From an uncultured candidate division WPS-2 bacterium (GTDB lineage Bacteria; Vulcanimicrobiota; Vulcanimicrobiia; Vulcanimicrobiales; Vulcanimicrobiaceae), in NCBI GenBank assembly GCA_937927945.1, contig CALEYW010000025.1, forward strand, positions 52,978 to 116,977: DNA of 64,000 nt, read 5' to 3'. Position numbers and translations under genes: made by a program. Of this stretch, positions 60,400-64,000 are shown piece after piece. Numbering within the stretch: the first letter of the stretch is position 1; each line of letters begins with the position of its first letter. Below the pieces are notes generated by a model. It was not told the DNA's origin and made no database searches. It was given only the letters and a program-made list of their open reading frames with translations.

Positions 60400-61934
60400 G
60401 CCACCCAATACCAATCGGCGAAGAGCACGGTGAACAACCCCAAGAGCGGCAGCGAGAACGCGACGTATGCATTGTTGAAAAACTGGCGGCCGCCCCACAG
60501 GCCGAACAGAGCGAACATCGGGAAGAGCACGAGCGCGAAGCGCTGCATGCTCATCAGACTCGACGTCGACATCGGAACCAGGATCGAGAGCGCCATGTAG
60601 ACGGTATACGAGAGCCGCAGACGGCGCAGACCCAGGAACAGCGCCGCAACCATCAGTGCGGTGAAGGCGAGTTCCAGACCCTGGTTCGCGATCGTCTGCG
60701 GCAGGTGCGAGTGCGACATCTTCGTGATGGTGCTCGCGACGCTCTCCCACGGTGGCGTGAGATGGCGTCCCCAGTGCGCCTGCACGTGCGAGAACTTGAG
60801 CGGGTCGCCGCTCACGACCCAAAGATACGCCATGTAGGTCGCCAGGCCGAGTGGGACGAGCGCCAGGCCGAGCAGCGGTTTCACGATGTCGTCGAACCAG
60901 TAGCGGAAGAATTCGCGCCCGCCCTCTTTGGCGGCGATCGCCCACTCGATGAACAGCGGCGCGGCGAGCAGGATCCCTTCGGACCGCGTCAGCGCGGCGA
61001 AGAACCCGAAGACGCCGGCCATCACCCAGCGCCGTTCGCGCACGTAGTAGAACGACGCGACGGTCAGGAACACGAACAGCGACTCGCTGTAGACTGCCGA
61101 GAAGAAGATCGCCGTTGGAAAGATCGAGACGTAGAACGTCGCCCGTTGCGCGACGTGCCGGTTGTACTCGTGCTCGATCAGTTTGTAGAGGTAGAGCAGC
61201 CCGAAAAAGCTGGCGGCGTTCGAGATGATGAGCCCCGCGACGAGCTCCGAGCCGGTGAACACGCCGACGATCTTGATGAGCGCCGGGTAGAGCGGGAAGA
61301 AGGCGAACTCCGTACCTGAGTAGCCGTTCTTCGCGATGCCCAGGTAGTGCTCGGCGTCCCAGCGCCCCCAGACCGCCAGCAGTGGGTTCGTCGAGGCGGC
61401 GTAGTGGACGCCGGGCCGCTGCCCGATCACCATCGCGGCGAGTTCGGCGATGGCCAAGAGCGGCAGCCGCGTCACGATGAACGTGACCGCGACATCCCGG
61501 ACCGTCTGGTTGAACCGCGCCGCCACGACCAGCTTGGCGAGGACGTACGCCCCCACCGCGACCGCTGCCGCGCGCGCTGTGCCGTGGGAGCCGGTGGGCG
61601 GGAGGAGCGTCCCCCAGAGCAGCATCAGCGCCGACCACGAGATGGCGTCGTATTGCAGCGCGGTGGCTTCGCTGACGTGGGTCCGGCGCGAGAAGTACCG
61701 TCCGTAGCCGAGCCACGCCGCGTAGGCCGCTGCGATACCGGCCACCAAGGCGAGCGGGAAGGTCGCGTCCAGGAACAACACGCCGTGCGGCCTGTTCAGC
61801 GCGAGCGCGTACCAGAGGAAGAAGCCGCCGCTCAGGCCGGCAGCACCGACCGCGGCGACGGCCGGGAGGCCGACCGCTGCGACGAGCGCGGCGGGCTTCG
61901 TTCGGGCGCCGTTTCCGACGAAGGCGAGATTCAC
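60396..61934 (-). CDS. PIG-V-like mannosyltransferase (GT-C)
   Basis: 512 residues from the GTG at 61934. About twelve membrane helices. The PIG-V-like motif VWGRWDAEHYLGIAKNGYSG (W-D-x-x-Y-x-x-I-A-x-x-G-Y) lies early in the chain, followed by FAFFPLYPALIKIVGVFTGS and YVSIFPTAIFFSAVYSESLF, both typical of the family. Eukaryotic PIG-V adds mannose to GPI; bacterial members glycosylate proteins or lipids from polyprenyl-phosphate mannose. Coupled to GtrA and the next GT-C gene, it defines a three-gene membrane glycosylation set. Confidence 0.82.
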   Translation of the reverse strand: MNLAFVGNGARTKPAALVAAVGLPAVAAVGAAGLSGGFFLWYALALNRPHGVLFLDATFPLALVAGIAAAYAAWLGYGRYFSRRTHVSEATALQYDAISWSALMLLWGTLLPPTGSHGTARAAAVAVGAYVLAKLVVAARFNQTVRDVAVTFIVTRLPLLAIAELAAMVIGQRPGVHYAASTNPLLAVWGRWDAEHYLGIAKNGYSGTEFAFFPLYPALIKIVGVFTGSELVAGLIISNAASFFGLLYLYKLIEHEYNRHVAQRATFYVSIFPTAIFFSAVYSESLFVFLTVASFYYVRERRWVMAGVFGFFAALTRSEGILLAAPLFIEWAIAAKEGGREFFRYWFDDIVKPLLGLALVPLGLATYMAYLWVVSGDPLKFSHVQAHWGRHLTPPWESVASTITKMSHSHLPQTIANQGLELAFTALMVAALFLGLRRLRLSYTVYMALSILVPMSTSSLMSMQRFALVLFPMFALFGLWGGRQFFNNAYVAFSLPLLGLFTVLFADWYWVA

Positions 61935-62068
61935 GGTCGCACCCGTTCCGCGCCACCTGCGCCGGTTGCCTGCATGGAACGGCCGGGCCGGTCGGTAAAA
62001 GCCGCCGCACGCCCCGAACCGGAACCGTCGGGGGGCAGGATGGGGTCGGACGGTTCGGACCACCTCGC

Positions 62069-63487
62069 TTGGGGAGCAGAACTATTCCAATACGTTTCGA
62101 TGTGATCGTCGTCGGCGCGGGCAGCGGCGGCTACGCCGCGGCCCGCACGGCGCGCGACCTCGGCGCCAGCGTCGCGCTCGTCGACCGCGGCCCGCTCGGC
62201 GGGCTCTGCATTCTGCGCGGGTGCATGCCCTCCAAGACCCTGCTGGCCACCGCCGATCTGCTGCACGACATTCGCAACGCGCGCGAGCTGGCGATCGACG
62301 TCGACGCCCCTCGGCTCGACTACCGTGCGCTTGCCGCCCGGAAGCGCGAGCTGGTTCGCGGCTGGGCCGACTACCGGATCGCAGGGATCGAGACGTTCCC
62401 GGTGTTTCATGGCGCGGCGCGCTTCGAGTCGCCGACCACGCTGCGGGTGGGCGACGACGTGCTCTACGCCCCGCGCTTCGTCCTGGCCACCGGCAGCGTC
62501 ACGGCGCCGGCCGTCGTGCCGGGCCTGGTCGACGCCGGGTTCATCGACAGCGACGAGGCGCTCGATCTCGAGGCGGCGCCGAAGTCGGTGATCGTCTTGG
62601 GGGGCGGCTACGTGGGCAGCGAGCTGGGCCAGTTCTTTCATCGCGCAGGCGTACCGACGACGATCCTGATTCGTTCCGGTCACCTGCTCTCCGGGGAAGA
62701 CCACGACCTCGGGCTGGGCCTCACCGAGTACTTCCGCGAAGAGGGAATCCGCGTCGAGACCGGGGCGCGCGTCGAGCGCGTCACCGTGCGCGCCGACGGG
62801 ATGAAGGTCGTCCACTACGCGCAGGACGGTGCCGAGCACAGCGTCGCGGCGCACGAGATCTTCTACGCGCTGGGACGCGTGCCGAACGTCGAGGGCCTCG
62901 ACCTCGAACGCGCCGGCGTCACCTATCACGCGATCACCGGCATCTCGGCCGACGACACGCTGCGCACGTCCAATCCCGACATCTTCGCGGTCGGCGACGT
63001 GACCGGAGCGTATCTGCTCGTCCACGTCGCGATTCAGCAAGGTGAGATCGCCGGGCGCAACGCGGCGACCGGCGCGCGCGAGCGGGTCGATTACCGGCTC
63101 ACCAAGACGCACACTATCTTCACCGACCCGCAGGTCGCGGTCGTCGGCGAGACCGAGCGCGATCTCGAGCGTGACGGCATCCCGTTCCTCAAGGCGACGT
63201 ACCCGTTCAACGATCACGGAAAAGCGGTCGCGCTCGGCAAGACCAAGGGCTTCGTGAAGATGCTGGCGTCACCGTCCGACGGCAAGATCCTCGGCGCGTC
63301 GATCATCGGTCCGGATGCCTCCGATCTCATCGAGCCGCTGATCGTCGCGATGGCGTTCGGTGCGACCGTTCAGGAGTATGCGCGCATCCCGCATCTGCAT
63401 CCGACGCTGGTCGAGATTCTCACCTACCCCGCCGAGGAAATCGCCGAACAGCTCCAATCCGCGACGACCTTGGCCGTCGCCACGTGA
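62069..63487 (+). CDS. Dihydrolipoamide dehydrogenase-like flavoprotein
   Basis: 472 residues from a TTG at 62069; a GTG at 62102 would cut the FAD-binding strand. FAD site FDVIVVGAGSGGYAAARTAR, redox pair LGGLCILRGCMPSKTLLA (Cys47 and Cys52), NAD site SVIVLGGGYVGSELGQFF, FAD segment TSNPDIFAVGDVTGAYLLVH and the C-terminal His in PHLHPTLVEILTYPAEEI. The spacing CxxxxC is that of lipoamide, mercuric and glutathione reductases; no N-terminal metal domain is present. It may be the E3 of a 2-oxoacid dehydrogenase or a stand-alone disulfide reductase. No E1 or E2 gene lies nearby. Confidence 0.85.
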   Translation: MGSRTIPIRFDVIVVGAGSGGYAAARTARDLGASVALVDRGPLGGLCILRGCMPSKTLLATADLLHDIRNARELAIDVDAPRLDYRALAARKRELVRGWADYRIAGIETFPVFHGAARFESPTTLRVGDDVLYAPRFVLATGSVTAPAVVPGLVDAGFIDSDEALDLEAAPKSVIVLGGGYVGSELGQFFHRAGVPTTILIRSGHLLSGEDHDLGLGLTEYFREEGIRVETGARVERVTVRADGMKVVHYAQDGAEHSVAAHEIFYALGRVPNVEGLDLERAGVTYHAITGISADDTLRTSNPDIFAVGDVTGAYLLVHVAIQQGEIAGRNAATGARERVDYRLTKTHTIFTDPQVAVVGETERDLERDGIPFLKATYPFNDHGKAVALGKTKGFVKMLASPSDGKILGASIIGPDASDLIEPLIVAMAFGATVQEYARIPHLHPTLVEILTYPAEEIAEQLQSATTLAVAT

Positions 63488-63494
63488 TGGCGCC

Positions 63495-63600
63495 GGACCG
63501 AGCGCAGGAGCATCGAGCCGAGCCGCCTTGGTCGTTGCGAGGTCGGATCGGGGGCCCCACGCGAAGCGTGGGGGGCGTGCAGCCTCGGGCGGAGCGCCTT
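63495..63600 (+). repeat. Dispersed structured repeat, copy B (before nitrilase gene)
   Basis: About 106 bases similar to 30708-30815 in the same orientation. The central hairpin is CCCCACGC, loop GAA, GCGTGGGG (eight perfect pairs), at 63555-63573. In copy A the stem is CCCCGTCGC/GCGATGGGG, so stem bases differ but pairing is kept. The right end GGGCGGAGCGCCTT lies four bases before the ATG at 63605 and holds the likely ribosome-binding site. The left end begins eight bases after the stop of the flavoprotein gene. Confidence 0.75.
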
Positions 63601-63604
63601 TAAA

Positions 63605-64000
63605 ATGCAGGCGGCTTTGGTGCAGTTCAAGCCGCGCAAGGGCGACCTCGCGGCGAACCTTGACGCGATGCGGGGCGTCTTCGCGCAATTGGCCGATGGG
63701 CCGGTCGAGCTGATCGTCTTTCCGGAAGCGGCGATGACCGGATACTTCCTCGAAGGTGCGGTGTACGAATTGGCATTCGACGCGCCGACGTTCGCGGCGA
63801 AGGTCGACGCGCAGTGGCGCGCCGCCGGCGGGACGCGGCCGGTCGACGTGGCGATCGGATTCTACGAGAACGCGCTGGGGACGTTTCACAACAGCGCGAT
63901 GTACGTGCGCTGCGGCGGTCCCGACGGTGTCCACATCGTCCACGTGCACCGCAAGATGTTCTTGCCGACCTACGGCGTCTTCGACGAAGAACGCTTTCTC
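63605..64000 (+). CDS. Carbon-nitrogen hydrolase, nitrilase superfamily (partial)
   Basis: 132 residues to the window end; the C-terminus is outside. Nitrilase-fold motifs: ELIVFPEAAMTGYFLE with catalytic Glu41, and VHVHRKMFLPTYGVFDEERF with catalytic Lys117. The catalytic Cys would lie beyond the window. The LPTYGVFDExR segment resembles the glutaminase half of NAD synthetase (NadE) as well as stand-alone amidases, so either is possible. The ATG at 63605 directly follows repeat copy B. Confidence 0.88.
   Translation, partial: MQAALVQFKPRKGDLAANLDAMRGVFAQLADGPVELIVFPEAAMTGYFLEGAVYELAFDAPTFAAKVDAQWRAAGGTRPVDVAIGFYENALGTFHNSAMYVRCGGPDGVHIVHVHRKMFLPTYGVFDEERFL

Noticed and set aside
59963..62010. 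Long minus-strand open frames reading from 62010 into GtrA and from 60037 into the GT-C gene
   Set aside because: Only the parts after the GTGA overlaps (60399 and 59962) show family sequence; the rest are shadows of neighbouring genes.
1..64000. CRISPR arrays, tRNA or rRNA genes, intact insertion sequences
   Set aside because: No regularly spaced repeats, cloverleaf sequence, rRNA-like stretch or transposase was seen.

Overview
The window is about two-thirds G+C, densely coded and bacterial. Genes run in long chains joined by ATGA, GTGA or TGATG overlaps, with many GTG and some TTG starts. It carries late flagellar genes, the usual rpsB-tsf-pyrH-frr-uppS-cdsA-dxr-rseP-ispG order, non-mevalonate isoprenoid genes, a short archaeal/eukaryotic-type prolyl-tRNA synthetase and an Amj-type lipid II flippase. 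No rRNA or marker gene fixes the taxon. My guess, from general resemblance only, is an uncultured lineage such as Eremiobacterota (WPS-2).

Layout. 1-3383: end of an unknown gene, then flaG-fliD-fliS and a small FliT/FlgN-like gene (late flagellum assembly), with a possible sigma-28 promoter. 3414-6501 (minus): AAA ATPase, unknown protein and a small glycosyltransferase, overlapping each other. 6587-23980: a glycan island of about 17 kb with four glycosyltransferase-like proteins, CDP-glucose pathway enzymes (RfbF, RfbG), a 3,5-epimerase-like protein, two zinc-finger methyltransferases, a DegT-type aminotransferase, a CmcI-like methyltransferase, a GNAT acetyltransferase, WbqC, a PhyH-type oxygenase and a frameshifted radical SAM gene. 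Its position next to fliD/fliS makes flagellin or surface-glycan decoration the natural hypothesis. 23977-25811: an MFS transporter and the relic of an acyltransferase-3 gene.

25912-34697: a strong promoter and a structured leader precede the translation / UMP kinase / isoprenoid-lipid operon. A dispersed, structured repeat of about 107 bases lies directly before dxr; a second copy lies directly before the last gene of the window. 34713-41962: alpha/beta hydrolase, LytS/LytTR-type two-component pair (the regulator seems to start at CTG), PilZ-like protein, 2-hydroxyacid dehydrogenase, APC permease, Nudix hydrolase and a PsiE-like membrane protein. 42062-48152: a protocatechuate (beta-ketoadipate) cluster with acyl-CoA ligase, GntR regulator and pcaD-C-H-G-B. 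48110-51852: TetR regulator with a palindromic operator, membrane protein, NAD(P)-binding protein, hemolysin-III protein, cobalamin adenosyltransferase and a Phd/VapC toxin-antitoxin pair that looks leaderless. 51908-56654: proS, exported protein, M16 peptidase, Amj flippase, TPR lipoprotein. 56667-61934 (minus): aldehyde dehydrogenase-like protein and a three-gene GT-C/GtrA membrane glycosylation set. 62069-64000: dihydrolipoamide dehydrogenase-like flavoprotein, second repeat copy and the start of a nitrilase-family gene.

I saw no tRNA, rRNA, CRISPR array, intact insertion sequence or intrinsic terminator with a clear T-run. The longest stretch without an intact gene is 25144-26076, which holds the acyltransferase relic and the rpsB promoter and leader.
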